Positions 37,318-46,109 of a DNA stretch of 64,000 nt are shown here, piece after piece. Position 1 is the stretch's first letter. Every line of letters starts with the position of its first letter. Both the position numbers and the translations under genes were made by a program. Below the pieces are notes generated by a model. The model did no database searches, was not told where the DNA came from, and worked only from the letters and a program-made list of their open reading frames with translations. The stretch comes from Alphaproteobacteria bacterium (GTDB lineage Bacteria; Pseudomonadota; Alphaproteobacteria; Rhizobiales; Rhizobiaceae): the NCBI GenBank assembly GCA_018823835.1, contig JAHJHT010000013.1:744001-808000 (forward strand), given 5' to 3'.

Positions 37318-37689
37318 TCACTTCTTCTCCATCACGCATTGCAGCGGATGCTGATTCTGGCGGGCGAAGTCCATGACCTGGGTAACCTTGGTCTCGGCGA
37401 CTTCAAATGTATAGACCCCGCACTCTCCGACCCCATGATTGTGAACATGGAGCATGATGCGGGTCGCAGCTTCGCGGTCCTTCTGGAAAAACCGCTCGAG
37501 AATGTGGATCACAAACTCCATCGGCGTGTAGTCGTCATTGAGGATCAGCACCCGATAGAGGCTGGGCTTCTTGGTCTTGGGTTTGGTGCGCGTGATGACA
37601 GCGGTGCCGCGGCCCGTGCCGCGATCGCCTTCGTCGCCATCCTGCATGGTGACCATGCTTCCGTTGATGGCTGCCCCGCCAGTCTTCAC
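37318..37689 (-). CDS. clpS: ClpA adaptor ClpS
   Basis: The 123-residue adaptor has the ClpS core from about residue 40: '[20 protein letters not shown]' with the N-degron pocket residues Asn-Asp-Asp and Met, then '[20 protein letters not shown]'. It delivers N-end-rule substrates to ClpA. A GTG start at 37689 has GAGGA seven bases upstream; ATGs at 37656 and 37647 are alternatives and would shorten the disordered tail. It is co-transcribed with clpA. Confidence 0.94.
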   Translation of the reverse strand: MKTGGAAINGSMVTMQDGDEGDRGTGRGTAVITRTKPKTKKPSLYRVLILNDDYTPMEFVIHILERFFQKDREAATRIMLHVHNHGVGECGVYTFEVAETKVTQVMDFARQNQHPLQCVMEKK

Positions 37690-37853
37690 CAGGAATTCCT
37701 CATTTTCGATTCGACGTCCAACCAGCGCTATGTAGTGTTCCGTCGGATGATTTTAAGCCCTTCATTTCGGCTGACAATATGACCCGCGGCCCAAACCGGG
37801 CAATTTTCGCGCTATCGTGAACCGAAACGCCGGCCATCGTGCCACTGCGCAAC

Positions 37854-37885
37854 AAAAAGCCCGGCCGCGCAAGCGCGGGCCGGGC
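37854..37885 (-). terminator. Intrinsic terminator of the phasin gene
   Basis: On the minus strand GCCCGGCC-C-GCGC-TT-GCGC-GGCCGGGC forms a long GC stem with a single bulge, followed by TTTTTG. It lies 25 bp after the phasin stop and separates it from clpS. Confidence 0.85.
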
Positions 37886-37910
37886 CGGCATGACAGGACT
37901 GCGGGTCGGA

Positions 37911-38240
37911 TCAGTACGACCGGGCAGTGATTGATTCGAACGGCTTGTAGGCATCCTTGGCGAGATCCGCATAGAGCTCGGCCATCCTCGTGGCCTCCGA
38001 AACGAAACCTTCGTAGGCGGCCTTGGCGTAGTCGGTCTGCACCGCCACTGCGGTCTCGATGCTGTCGGCGGAGAGCAGCTTCTCCATCGTCGCGCTGCCG
38101 TTCTCCAAGGCCTTCTTGGCATAGGACGTCGCCTCGGTCGAAATGGCCTGCGCCCCCTTGGTCACGGCGCTGAAGCTCGCCATGCTGGAATCGAAATACT
38201 GATTACTCACCTTGGCTACGTCCTCGAAACTGTTGGTCAT
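37911..38240 (-). CDS. Phasin family protein
   Basis: The 109-residue amphipathic helical protein starts 'MTNSFEDVAKVSNQYFDSSMASF' in character and is rich in Ala with a 'QTDYAKAAYEGFVSEATRMAELY' helix, as in Phasin_2 proteins. Phasins coat polyhydroxybutyrate granules; no pha genes are nearby. It is a monocistronic unit with a strong promoter and terminator, suggesting high expression. Confidence 0.88.
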   Translation of the reverse strand: MTNSFEDVAKVSNQYFDSSMASFSAVTKGAQAISTEATSYAKKALENGSATMEKLLSADSIETAVAVQTDYAKAAYEGFVSEATRMAELYADLAKDAYKPFESITARSY

Positions 38241-38293
38241 TTCAGGGTCCTCTCGAAGAGCGGCGCGGGCCGCTTAACTGTGCATTGCACTCA

Positions 38294-38322
38294 AAATTAT
38301 GGTGCAGCGCAGCATGTGTCAA
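38294..38322 (-). promoter_or_regulatory. Sigma-70 promoter of the phasin gene
   Basis: The minus strand carries TTGACA, a 17-bp spacer and TAATTT, 54 bp upstream of the phasin ATG. The -35 box is perfect and the spacing ideal, making this one of the strongest promoter matches in the window. Confidence 0.75.
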
Positions 38323-38553
38323 TCGGAAAGCCCCGCGGGCGGCCCTCGGATGAGGCCGGCTTGCTCGCGGCAAACCGTCCGAACGCCTGGAAAAGCGGCG
38401 GCAGAACATGAAAATCAGATTCAAAGCCGCAGAAAAGTATGAACGCGCTGGTTACCATAAACGGATTGGTAACGCTGCCCACCTACTGTCTGCCGAAGGA
38501 GAGGCAGGACCTTTGCCGCCTCGGGTGAAGATTCAAATTCAAAGGATGTAACA
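38323..38553. other. Remainder of the intergenic region between phasin and dac, with a GTTACC dyad
   Basis: The phasin-dac gap (38241-38553) contains no gene that I can support. Besides the phasin promoter it holds an AT-richer stretch with the dyad GTTACC-N11-GGTAAC at 38451-38473, about 80 bp upstream of the dac start, which may be a regulator site. AAAGGA precedes the dac GTG start. Confidence 0.45.
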
Positions 38554-39894
38554 GTGCGTCAAGCGTTGGCAGTAGCAGCTCGTAAAGCCATTTCCACACT
38601 CAAGCCTGCAGCCTTGCTTGTCGCAGCTTTCGCGGTTGCTACCGCGGTGGCCGCAACGCCAGCCGCGGCGAATTCGAAATATGCGGCGATCGTCGTCGAC
38701 GCCAATACGGGCAAGACGCTGTTCTCTTCCCAAGCCGACGAGCCGCGCTACCCGGCCTCGCTCACCAAGATGATGACGCTCTATCTCGTCTTCGAGGCGC
38801 TCGAGAGCGGCCGGATATCGAAATCAACCAAGGTGCCGTTTTCCAAGAACGCTGCAGCCGAGCCGCCGACCAAGCTCGGCGTGCGCGCCGGCGGGTCGGT
38901 GACCGTCGAGACCGTCATCCTGTCGCTTGTCACCAAGTCGGCAAACGATGCCTCGACGGCCGTTGCCGAACTGCTTGGCGGTTCGGAAGCGGAGTTCGCC
39001 CGCATGATGACGTCCAAGGCGCGCAAGCTCGGCATGACCGGAACCATCTTCCGCAACGCCAACGGCCTGCCTAACGGCGCGCAGCACACCACTGCCCGCG
39101 ACATGGCGACGCTCGGCATCGCGCTGAGGGAACATTTCCCGCAGTATTACGACTATTTCTCCACCCGCTCCTTCACCTACAACAAGCGCCGCATGGGTAA
39201 CCACAACCGGCTGCTCGGCAAGGTCAAGGGCGTCGACGGCATCAAGACCGGCTATACCCGCGCCTCGGGCTTCAACCTGGTTTCGTCGGTTGCCGACGGC
39301 AACCGCCGCATCGTCGCCGTGGTGATGGGCGGCAGGACCGGCGCTTCGCGCGACGCCCACATGGCCGAACTCATCAAGAGCTACCTGCCTAAGGCCTCGT
39401 CGCGCCGCGGCGGCGGCGATCTCGTCGCCAAGGCCGGAGCATCGTCCGTGCGCTCGCTGGTCCAGGCCATCCTGCCCAAGAAGAACGCACCGACGCCGCA
39501 GGAGCGGCCTGACGAGGAAATCGACGTGGCGATGGAAGAGACCATCGATGCGCCCGAACCGGCGGTCGTCGAGCAGGGCTACGCCGCCCCGATCGCCGCG
39601 CGCATGGCCGACATCGACCCCGTCAACACCGCCTCCGTGAACCCGCCCTCGGGCTGGGTCGTGCAGGTGGCTTCCTCGCCGAGCGAGGTCGAGGCCCGCG
39701 CCTTCCTCGCCCGCACGAACAAGGTCGCACCGGGCATCCTTGCCGAGGCGTCGGGCTTCACCGTCACTTTCGAGAAGGACGGCGTCACCTACTACCGCGC
39801 CCGCTACGGCGGCTTCGGTTCCAAGTCTGAAGCCTGGAACGCGTGCAGCGCACTCAAGAAGAAGAAGGTGGATTGCTACGCCGTCCAGCAGTAG
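38554..39894 (+). CDS. D-alanyl-D-alanine carboxypeptidase with C-terminal SPOR domain
   Basis: This penicillin-binding protein (446 residues) has a signal peptide to about residue 39, the S11 peptidase domain with the three motifs SxxK (S69-LTK), SAN ('KSANDAS' near 129) and KTG ('GIKTGYT' near 230), an Ala/Pro/Glu linker, and a SPOR domain in the last 80 residues ('GWVVQVASSPSEVEARAFL'). It trims pentapeptide stems and is directed to septal denuded glycan by SPOR. Translation starts at GTG with AAGGA seven bases upstream. A lone gene with its own promoter region. Confidence 0.94.
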   Translation: MRQALAVAARKAISTLKPAALLVAAFAVATAVAATPAAANSKYAAIVVDANTGKTLFSSQADEPRYPASLTKMMTLYLVFEALESGRISKSTKVPFSKNAAAEPPTKLGVRAGGSVTVETVILSLVTKSANDASTAVAELLGGSEAEFARMMTSKARKLGMTGTIFRNANGLPNGAQHTTARDMATLGIALREHFPQYYDYFSTRSFTYNKRRMGNHNRLLGKVKGVDGIKTGYTRASGFNLVSSVADGNRRIVAVVMGGRTGASRDAHMAELIKSYLPKASSRRGGGDLVAKAGASSVRSLVQAILPKKNAPTPQERPDEEIDVAMEETIDAPEPAVVEQGYAAPIAARMADIDPVNTASVNPPSGWVVQVASSPSEVEARAFLARTNKVAPGILAEASGFTVTFEKDGVTYYRARYGGFGSKSEAWNACSALKKKKVDCYAVQQ

Positions 39895-39948
39895 CCGGCT
39901 GCCACCTGCCTTATTGGAAACTCCCGAATGTATCGAGTTGAAGGAGAA

Positions 39949-40644
39949 CTACCCGTGATTGGAGAGCAGAACGTCCTTAGCCTCGTTGATCCTCGCCGCA
40001 AGGAAGGACGTCCCGCCGATGTCGGGGTGCAGGCGCTGAATCAGGCGGCGGTGCGCCTTGCGGATATCCGCCGTGGCGGCCCCCGCTTCAAGACCAAGGA
40101 TCTTGTAAGCCTCCTCCTTAGTCATGGCGCCCGAACCTGGCGCAACACCCTGCCGGTCGCCACCGTCCGTCTCAGCGTGTTCGCGCCAAGCGGGAAAGCG
40201 GCCGTCAAGATACGTCTCTAGAAGCTGGCGGCTCTCCGAATCGCCGGAGAGTTCGCCATAGAGCTGCTTCAGTTCGTCGAGACTCATCGTGCCGAGCGTT
40301 CGCGATTCATGCGAGCCGGCAAGAACGATGCCTTCCAGGGAACCCGTATCGTGATCGAGTTCCATTTCCAGCGCCGCTGTCCTCACCGTCGAGCGCTGGT
40401 TCCTCGCCTTGTTCTGCGAGCGGCGCCGGCGACCGGCGCCATACCAAGCGGCAGCCAGTGACAGGAGCATGCCGCCAACAGCGGCGCGTCCGAACAGTAG
40501 CAGCCCGATCCCCACGACACCCAAAATCGTCGGGCCGGCAATGCGCAAGCCCCCCGCGAGCTTCGAGGCGTCGACGCGCAGGAAGGCGGCGGCCAGCGCC
40601 GTCAGGACAAGCAGTGCAGCCAGGACGCCCAGTGCGGCACTCAT
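39949..40644 (-). CDS. Membrane-anchored J-domain protein
   Basis: The 231-residue protein has two hydrophobic segments in the first 65 residues, a charged middle ('ESRTLGTMSLDELKQLYGEL'), and a C-terminal J domain from about residue 172 ('AYKILGLEAGAATADIRKAHRRLIQRLHPDIGG') in which the HPD tripeptide is intact. It should stimulate an Hsp70 at the membrane, like Tim14/Pam18-type proteins. The start overlaps the stop of the VWA gene (ATGA), indicating a functional or translational pair. Confidence 0.85.
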   Translation of the reverse strand: MSAALGVLAALLVLTALAAAFLRVDASKLAGGLRIAGPTILGVVGIGLLLFGRAAVGGMLLSLAAAWYGAGRRRRSQNKARNQRSTVRTAALEMELDHDTGSLEGIVLAGSHESRTLGTMSLDELKQLYGELSGDSESRQLLETYLDGRFPAWREHAETDGGDRQGVAPGSGAMTKEEAYKILGLEAGAATADIRKAHRRLIQRLHPDIGGTSFLAARINEAKDVLLSNHG

Positions 40645-41375
40645 TCCTTGCTGCCGCCCCGCAAGTTCTCGATCATCAGGCGATCCTCCGGTCTGCCGCG
40701 CGCCTCCAGCGCCTTCAGGCCGCCGCTGGCGAATACGGCGACCGACGACAGCAGTTTTGCCAGCGTAGAGGCAGAATTGTGATCGAAGCGGAACCACGCT
40801 CCCTTGGAAAGCCGCGCGATCTCCTTGAACGCCGTCTCGGCCACCCGGTCGCGGCCTTCCTGGAAGACGAAGACGGGCACGCCGTGAAGGCCGAGGCGAC
40901 CGGCCTTTTCCGCAAGATCGTCGATCTTTTCCTCCATCGCGTCGCCGATAAAGACCAGCGCATCGACCTTCTGGGTGGTGTTGCTCTTTAGCGCATGGGT
41001 CAGCACCTTGCCGATCTGGGTTGCGCCGCCGCGGCAGCCAATGCCCGTCATCAGCTTCTTGAGCGCGGCCGTGTCCGAGACGAATTTCGAGGAGCGGCAT
41101 TCGCCGAAGCCGCGGAAATAGACGAGTTGCACGCCGAGCTTTCCCGCTCGGTCCACGGCATCGAACATCTCCGCCTGCAGCGAGCAGGCCAGGTCCCATG
41201 TGGGTTGCCGGCTCATGGTCGCGTCGAGTGCCAGGATGAGCCGGCCGGCACCCGATGCCCGGGTGGCGGCGACGGCCTTGACCTGACGCAGGAAGGCGTC
41301 GATCTCGCCAGCCCCGGATTGCTTGGGCTGCGGAAGTTTCGTGTCGGCCGTTACGAGTTTGTCTTTGCTCATCAT
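40641..41375 (-). CDS. von Willebrand factor A-like domain protein
   Basis: The 244-residue soluble protein has a VWA-like Rossmann domain from about residue 40: 'RLILALDATMSRQPTW' gives a DxTxS metal-site motif, and later 'GGATQIGKVL' and 'LVFIGDAMEEK' supply the second and third MIDAS loops. No signal peptide or membrane segment is seen. Two adjacent ATGs (41375, 41372) are possible starts, without a strong ribosome-binding site. It overlaps the J-domain gene by 4 bp. The client or ligand is unknown. Confidence 0.75.
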   Translation of the reverse strand: MMSKDKLVTADTKLPQPKQSGAGEIDAFLRQVKAVAATRASGAGRLILALDATMSRQPTWDLACSLQAEMFDAVDRAGKLGVQLVYFRGFGECRSSKFVSDTAALKKLMTGIGCRGGATQIGKVLTHALKSNTTQKVDALVFIGDAMEEKIDDLAEKAGRLGLHGVPVFVFQEGRDRVAETAFKEIARLSKGAWFRFDHNSASTLAKLLSSVAVFASGGLKALEARGRPEDRLMIENLRGGSKE

Positions 41376-41463
41376 TCAGAACATGTGGCGTCAGCCGCCG
41401 GCATGCAAGTCCGCCGTTGGACGCACGGCAGGAACAGGCCGATGCGCAAGGCGATCGGTGCCG

Positions 41464-41949
41464 TCAGGCCCGCGCCGCGGCGAGGAATTCCTCCAGCGGG
41501 GCCATGCTTGCCGGATCGGACCGCGACTCCATTTCGGCGAAGCGTACCGCTGCCACTTCGTGCGCGACGAGGATTTCGAGCTTCGCTCGGTCCTCTTCCG
41601 GCGCCAGCCGCATGATGGCGTCGAATTCCTGCACGAACACCGGATAGGTCGTCGCCATTTCCTCGACCAGTTCGCGCCATGACATTTTCTGGCGGCCATC
41701 GGCTTCCGCCTGTCCGCTCGCGCGCAGCTTGGCGTCGTCGCCGACGGACAGCCCGTGCCGCTCCGCCAGCGGGCGGATGGCGGATGCTGTCGCCGCCTCC
41801 ACCTCGGCCAGCATCAGGAGCGCCCGGCTGGCGCGGCCCCCGTGAAAGCTCGACAGCCGTGCGAAGAAGGCCTCGCCGGAAATCTCCTCCTCAAGCGACA
41901 TCAGGAGCGCCGCGCGGTAGTCCGGGAAGGTTCGGGCGACGGCAGTCAT
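41464..41949 (-). CDS. Uncharacterised helical (ferritin-like) protein
   Basis: The 161-residue product is almost entirely helical with repeated Glu/His/Ala patterns ('LLMSLEEEISGEAFFARL', 'EILVAHEVAAVRFAEME'), which recalls ferritin-like four-helix bundles. I do not see a complete di-iron ExxH pair set, so the assignment is weak. It lies 88 bp upstream of the VWA gene and downstream of DUF1489, all on the minus strand. Confidence 0.65.
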   Translation of the reverse strand: MTAVARTFPDYRAALLMSLEEEISGEAFFARLSSFHGGRASRALLMLAEVEAATASAIRPLAERHGLSVGDDAKLRASGQAEADGRQKMSWRELVEEMATTYPVFVQEFDAIMRLAPEEDRAKLEILVAHEVAAVRFAEMESRSDPASMAPLEEFLAAARA

Positions 41950-42022
41950 CGAGCGCTCGTCCTGGTCTTCATCCACTCGGGCCCGCAGAGTCGGGTCGCG
42001 CCGCCGGTGGAACCGAACCGGC

Positions 42023-42460
42023 TCACAGCAGACCGAGTTCGGCCAGTTCGCGCCGGAGCTTCGGCGGCATTTCGGCGAGATCGCTGCCTGCCGTGCCGAT
42101 ATCGGCCGGCGCCTCGGCAGGCTTCAGATAGCGCCAGCCCTGGAAGGCCCGGCGCGGCTGCCAGCTCGTCCGGACGAGCGTGGGGTCGAGGATCAGGTGG
42201 CAGCGCGAGATGCCCTGCCCGTCCACGAAGGGCCTGACTTCGAGCAGCCGCTGGCGGCATTGCACATTGCCCTTGATGACCCAGTAGAGCGAGCCGCCAT
42301 CGACCAGCTCGGGCGCCCGCGTCGGCACCATCCGCGTCGTGTGGAAACTCTCGACCGGTTCTCCGGCCCGCCGCCGATGGTCGAGCCGGGAGGCGATCCA
42401 TTCCTCGAGATCCTCGACGCTGTCGCAGCCGACGCAGAGTTTTACCAGGTTCAATGCCAT
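42023..42460 (-). CDS. DUF1489 family protein
   Basis: The 145-residue protein starts 'MALNLVKLCVGCDSVEDLEEW' and includes 'HTTRMVPTRAPEL', 'GGSLYWVIKGNVQCRQRLL' and 'PFQGWRYL'-like 'AFQGWRYLKPAEAP', matching DUF1489, a conserved alphaproteobacterial family. It is cytoplasmic and of unknown function. The start is set by the conserved N-terminus. It is divergent from the SulP gene. Confidence 0.9.
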   Translation of the reverse strand: MALNLVKLCVGCDSVEDLEEWIASRLDHRRRAGEPVESFHTTRMVPTRAPELVDGGSLYWVIKGNVQCRQRLLEVRPFVDGQGISRCHLILDPTLVRTSWQPRRAFQGWRYLKPAEAPADIGTAGSDLAEMPPKLRRELAELGLL

Positions 42461-42605
42461 GCCGGCATGATCTACCGCCAGCGGCCGCCCGGTCAATGGC
42501 CGCAGCCGTTATGCACAGGCGCCGGCGCGGCACGGCCACGCTCTCTTCACCGATTGCCCATCGCCTTCCCTGGCGGTATGCATCGATCAGGGGGGAATTG
42601 CGTTC

Positions 42606-44801
42606 ATGGCAACTGAAACAGTGCCGGGGGTCGGTCGCGCGTGGCTGCCGGCAGCAATGATCGGCGTCATTGCGGGCGTCGACAACATCGCCGCCGCGCT
42701 CGCCATCGCATCACTGCTCTTTGCGGGACCGCTGTCGTCCGGCCTCGGGCTCGGTGTCGGCGTCGTGCTGCTCGGGGGCGCAGTTCTGGCGCTGGTCGTC
42801 GCGCTCAGGAGCACCCAGCCCAATTCGATCGCCCTCGTCCAGGAAACCTCGGTCGCCGTTCTTGCCGCGGCGATCGTCACCGCCACCGCCGACCTTGCCG
42901 GTCCGCCCGAAGCCAAGGTCGCCACCGCGTTGGCGATCCTGGGGGTTTCGAGCCTCGTCACCGGCGCCCTGTTCTGGCTGACCGGCCGCCTCGGGCTCGG
43001 CGGTCTTGCGCGCTTCCTGCCCTACCCGGTCGTGGCCGGATTCCTGGCCGGATCCGGCTGGCTGCTCGTCGACGGCTCGATGGTCATGCTGACCGGCCAA
43101 GGCATCGGCGTCGCCTTCATCGAAGACCTTGCCGCCCCGAATGCCGTTCCGCTCATCCTGCCGGCGATCCTCTTTGCAATCCTTCTGTTCGTCGCGTTGC
43201 GGCGATTTACCCATCCGGCCACGGTGCCGCTGGTGATGCTTTTGTCCGGGACCATCTTCTTCCTGGTGCTGGCGGGCGCCGGAATTTCGGTCGAGGAGGC
43301 CCGCGCGACCGGTTACCTGCCGCAGCTGACGGCAGCCGGCGGCGTCGAACTGCCGACGCCAGAGCTTTTGTCCAGCGTGAACTGGCCCGCCGTCGCCTAT
43401 GCCCTGCCGACCATAATGTCGGTGGCAGCGCTCAGCATGATCGGCCTGCTTCTCAACGTCAGCGGGCTGGAACTGGCGATCGGCCGCGACATCGACGTCA
43501 ATGCGGAGCTGCGTTCGAGCGGTGCCGGCAATTTCCTGTCCGGCCTGATCGGCGGCCCTTCCGGCTATGTCGGGCTCGGCATGACCATCCTGGCACAGAA
43601 GACGGGCGCGCGCGGCCGCGGCGCGGGCATCGCGACGGCGGTGGCGATGATCGTCGGGCTGGCTGCCGCCGGGTCCCTGATCTTCCAGGTGCCGGTCTTC
43701 CTGACGGCCGGCTTCGTGCTGTTTCTCGGCATCGAACTCCTGAACGAGTGGCTGGTCGCCACGCGGCGCGAACTGCCAGCGATGGAATGGCTGATCGTCG
43801 TCCTCATCTTGCTCGCCATCGCTCTCGTCGGCTTCATCGAGGGCCTGGCGGTCGGCCTGATCGTGTCGGTCGCGCTCTTCGTCTTCAACTATTCGCGGCT
43901 GCCGGTGGTCCGCCTGAATACGAGCGGCATCGAGCACCGCAGCTCCGTCGACCGCTCGCCTGCCGCATCGCGCTTCCTGAGCAAGCACGGCGACTGCATC
44001 GAGATCATCCAGTTGCAGGGCTACCTGTTCTTCGGATCGGCCGACCGCATGGTCAAGCAGGTACGCCAGCGGCTTTTCTCGCCCGACAAGGCCGCGCTGC
44101 GCTTCCTGGTGCTGGACTTCAGGCACGTCAGCGGCACCGATTCCGCGGCCACAAGCGGTTTCATCAAGATCCGCCGCATGGTCGAGGACAATTCGGTCCA
44201 GGTGTTCTTCACCCATGTGTCGCCGGAGGTCGAAACGACGCTGCGGCTGGCCGGCATCGATTTCGTGCCCGGAGGAACGATGGCGCTTGAAGCCGACATC
44301 GACCATGCGCTCGAGCATGCCGAAGAGGACCTTTTGAGCGAACAGCCCGAAAGCGACGCACAGGCCGGACTGGTCAGCCAGCTCGTCGCCGCCGTCGGGC
44401 CGCATCCGAGGATGGCGGACCTCGTGGCTGCCATGGACGAGATCACCATGCAGCCGGGCGATGTCGTCATTCGTGCCGGAGAGGAGGCCGATGACGTCTT
44501 CTTCGTCGCCCGCGGCAGGGTCCGCGTGCAGATCACCCTGCCGAGCGGGCGGGAACTCAGGCTGCGCACCATGACCAGCGGCGCCGTCGTCGGCGAGATC
44601 GCGCTCTACCTGAAACGCAAGCGCACTGCCGACGTCATCGTGGAGGCGCCATCGGACATCTTTCGCCTCAGCGCGGCGGAACTGTCACGCCTCGAACGGG
44701 AGGACCCCGAACTTGCGGTGATGGCGCACCGTCTTCTGGCAAGCAATCTTGCGGAAAAACTCAGCATCGCCAACCAGATGATCCAGCGCACCGAGCACTA
44801 A
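42606..44801 (+). CDS. SulP anion transporter fused to STAS and cyclic-nucleotide-binding domains
   Basis: The 731-residue protein has a SulP/SLC26 membrane domain (about 12-440, some 10-12 hydrophobic segments), a cytoplasmic STAS domain (about 455-575, 'LVLDFRHVSGTDSAATSGF') and a C-terminal cNMP-binding domain (about 605-715, 'GDVVIRAGEEADDVFFVARGRVRV', 'GAVVGEIALYLKRKRTADVIVE'). The STAS serine region and the cNMP phosphate-binding cassette Gly-Glu-x-Ala-Leu are intact, but the arginine that normally contacts the cyclic phosphate in 'R(S/T)A' is present as KRTAD. It probably imports an anion (sulphate, bicarbonate or dicarboxylate) under cyclic-nucleotide control. It is a single gene. Confidence 0.88.
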   Translation: MATETVPGVGRAWLPAAMIGVIAGVDNIAAALAIASLLFAGPLSSGLGLGVGVVLLGGAVLALVVALRSTQPNSIALVQETSVAVLAAAIVTATADLAGPPEAKVATALAILGVSSLVTGALFWLTGRLGLGGLARFLPYPVVAGFLAGSGWLLVDGSMVMLTGQGIGVAFIEDLAAPNAVPLILPAILFAILLFVALRRFTHPATVPLVMLLSGTIFFLVLAGAGISVEEARATGYLPQLTAAGGVELPTPELLSSVNWPAVAYALPTIMSVAALSMIGLLLNVSGLELAIGRDIDVNAELRSSGAGNFLSGLIGGPSGYVGLGMTILAQKTGARGRGAGIATAVAMIVGLAAAGSLIFQVPVFLTAGFVLFLGIELLNEWLVATRRELPAMEWLIVVLILLAIALVGFIEGLAVGLIVSVALFVFNYSRLPVVRLNTSGIEHRSSVDRSPAASRFLSKHGDCIEIIQLQGYLFFGSADRMVKQVRQRLFSPDKAALRFLVLDFRHVSGTDSAATSGFIKIRRMVEDNSVQVFFTHVSPEVETTLRLAGIDFVPGGTMALEADIDHALEHAEEDLLSEQPESDAQAGLVSQLVAAVGPHPRMADLVAAMDEITMQPGDVVIRAGEEADDVFFVARGRVRVQITLPSGRELRLRTMTSGAVVGEIALYLKRKRTADVIVEAPSDIFRLSAAELSRLEREDPELAVMAHRLLASNLAEKLSIANQMIQRTEH

Positions 44802-44981
44802 CGCGCTTTGCAATGCCGGCGCAGAACCACTGTCGCTTGTGGTGAAACCGTAAACAACCAGCAACAGTCGTTCCAAACAACGCACCCTCCGTTAGCCACC
44901 TGTTCTATAACTTACTTCGTTGCTGTGGAGTCATAAGCAGTTTTCTGGGATACTTATGTAGAATCATCCCCGGAGACCGCC

Positions 44982-46055
44982 ATGGTTCATGGCATCAGGA
45001 CCCGCGACCCCTCGCGCTTCAACGCGATGGGCTCCCTTTCCTCTCATTCTATTTCCCGACCCTCAGAGCGCCGTCTTGTTATCCTTTGTCTTACATATAG
45101 TGCATCTGCACTGCTCTACGCGCCGAAGCACTATTTTGATTTCCTATGGATATATGTTGCTTCCGGCGTATTGACGGTCGTTCCGGCAGTTGGCCTGGTT
45201 GTTGTTGGACTGGCCTTCGTCAAGGGGCGTCCCGCGCCGCTGGCCTATCTGAAGCAGGCGTTCGGCGGCCAATTTCTCTACATGACCTGGGCAATCGCCG
45301 TGTTCATCGTGTCGATCACGGCATTCACGACATGGAAGTACAACATCCCGGCACTGATGCCCTTCTATGCAGATCCCTATCTGGCGGAACTCGAACGCCG
45401 CCTTCACGGAGCGGATGCATGGATGCTTCTCCACCAAGTCCTGCCGACGTGGTGCATCTATCTCATCCAGCCAATCTATTCGACGGTCTGGTTCACGCTC
45501 TGGTTTGGCGTGGTCGGCTACGTGGCAGTATGGCTGGAGGGCCCGGCGCGACAGAGATACTTCTGGTCATTGGCCTTGACGATGATTTCCATCGGCACTG
45601 TTCTAGCCACCCTGTTGGCCTCAGTCGGGCCCATCTTCTACGACCATTTTCTTGGTGGCACGCGCTTTCACGACCTTAGAACTGCGCTCGACTCTACCCG
45701 GGCCGGAAGACAAACGCTCCACTATGCGGTCTACCTCATCGAAAGCTACCGTTCCGGGGAAAGCGTCTTCGGGTCCGGCATTTCGGCCATGCCGAGCGTG
45801 CATGTCGCAATCGCCTTCCTGAACGCCTTGCTCTTTGCGTCCCATAGCCGTTCGATCGCCGCCGCGGGCTGGGCCTTCGCCTTCATCATCCTTCTGGGGT
45901 CGGTCTATACCGGCTGGCACTACGCGGTAGACGGCTACGTATCGGTGGTCGTCGTACTGGTCATCTGGTGTCTGGTCAGCCGGGCGTTGGGACTTCCCGT
46001 CGCCGGGAGCCCTCGCCGGAATGACCGCTTCGCAACCGATCCGGGCGCAGAGTAG
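44982..46055 (+). CDS. PAP2-superfamily membrane enzyme (Aur1/Ipt1-like)
   Basis: This polytopic membrane protein has 357 residues and seven or so hydrophobic segments. The phosphatase/phosphotransferase motifs are 'SAMPSVHVA' (near 268-276, catalytic His) and 'YTGWHYAVDGY' (near 311-321, second His). The order and spacing match the inositolphosphotransferase Aur1/Ipt1 branch of PAP2, so it may move a phospho-head group between lipids. The first 60 codons are notably AT-richer than the rest of the window. GGAGA lies five bases before the ATG. Confidence 0.82.
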   Translation: MVHGIRTRDPSRFNAMGSLSSHSISRPSERRLVILCLTYSASALLYAPKHYFDFLWIYVASGVLTVVPAVGLVVVGLAFVKGRPAPLAYLKQAFGGQFLYMTWAIAVFIVSITAFTTWKYNIPALMPFYADPYLAELERRLHGADAWMLLHQVLPTWCIYLIQPIYSTVWFTLWFGVVGYVAVWLEGPARQRYFWSLALTMISIGTVLATLLASVGPIFYDHFLGGTRFHDLRTALDSTRAGRQTLHYAVYLIESYRSGESVFGSGISAMPSVHVAIAFLNALLFASHSRSIAAAGWAFAFIILLGSVYTGWHYAVDGYVSVVVVLVIWCLVSRALGLPVAGSPRRNDRFATDPGAE

Positions 46056-46109
46056 GAAGTCAGGCTCCTCGCAGGCCCTGAACGCAGTGCCGGCCGGTTG
46101 CCTCGGTGC

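Noticed and set aside
39928..40221. Plus-strand frame with a GAAGGAG site before a GTG near 39957, opposite the J-domain gene.
   Set aside because: It is antisense to the conserved J domain, its product has no recognisable features, and the ribosome-binding-like sequence is probably coincidental.
41464..41949. Calling the helical protein a true ferritin or rubrerythrin.
   Set aside because: I could not identify a complete pair of ExxH di-iron motifs.
42711..44405. 564-codon minus-strand open frame opposite the SulP gene.
   Set aside because: Low-complexity Asp/Gln/His/Arg-rich antisense translation with no domains.
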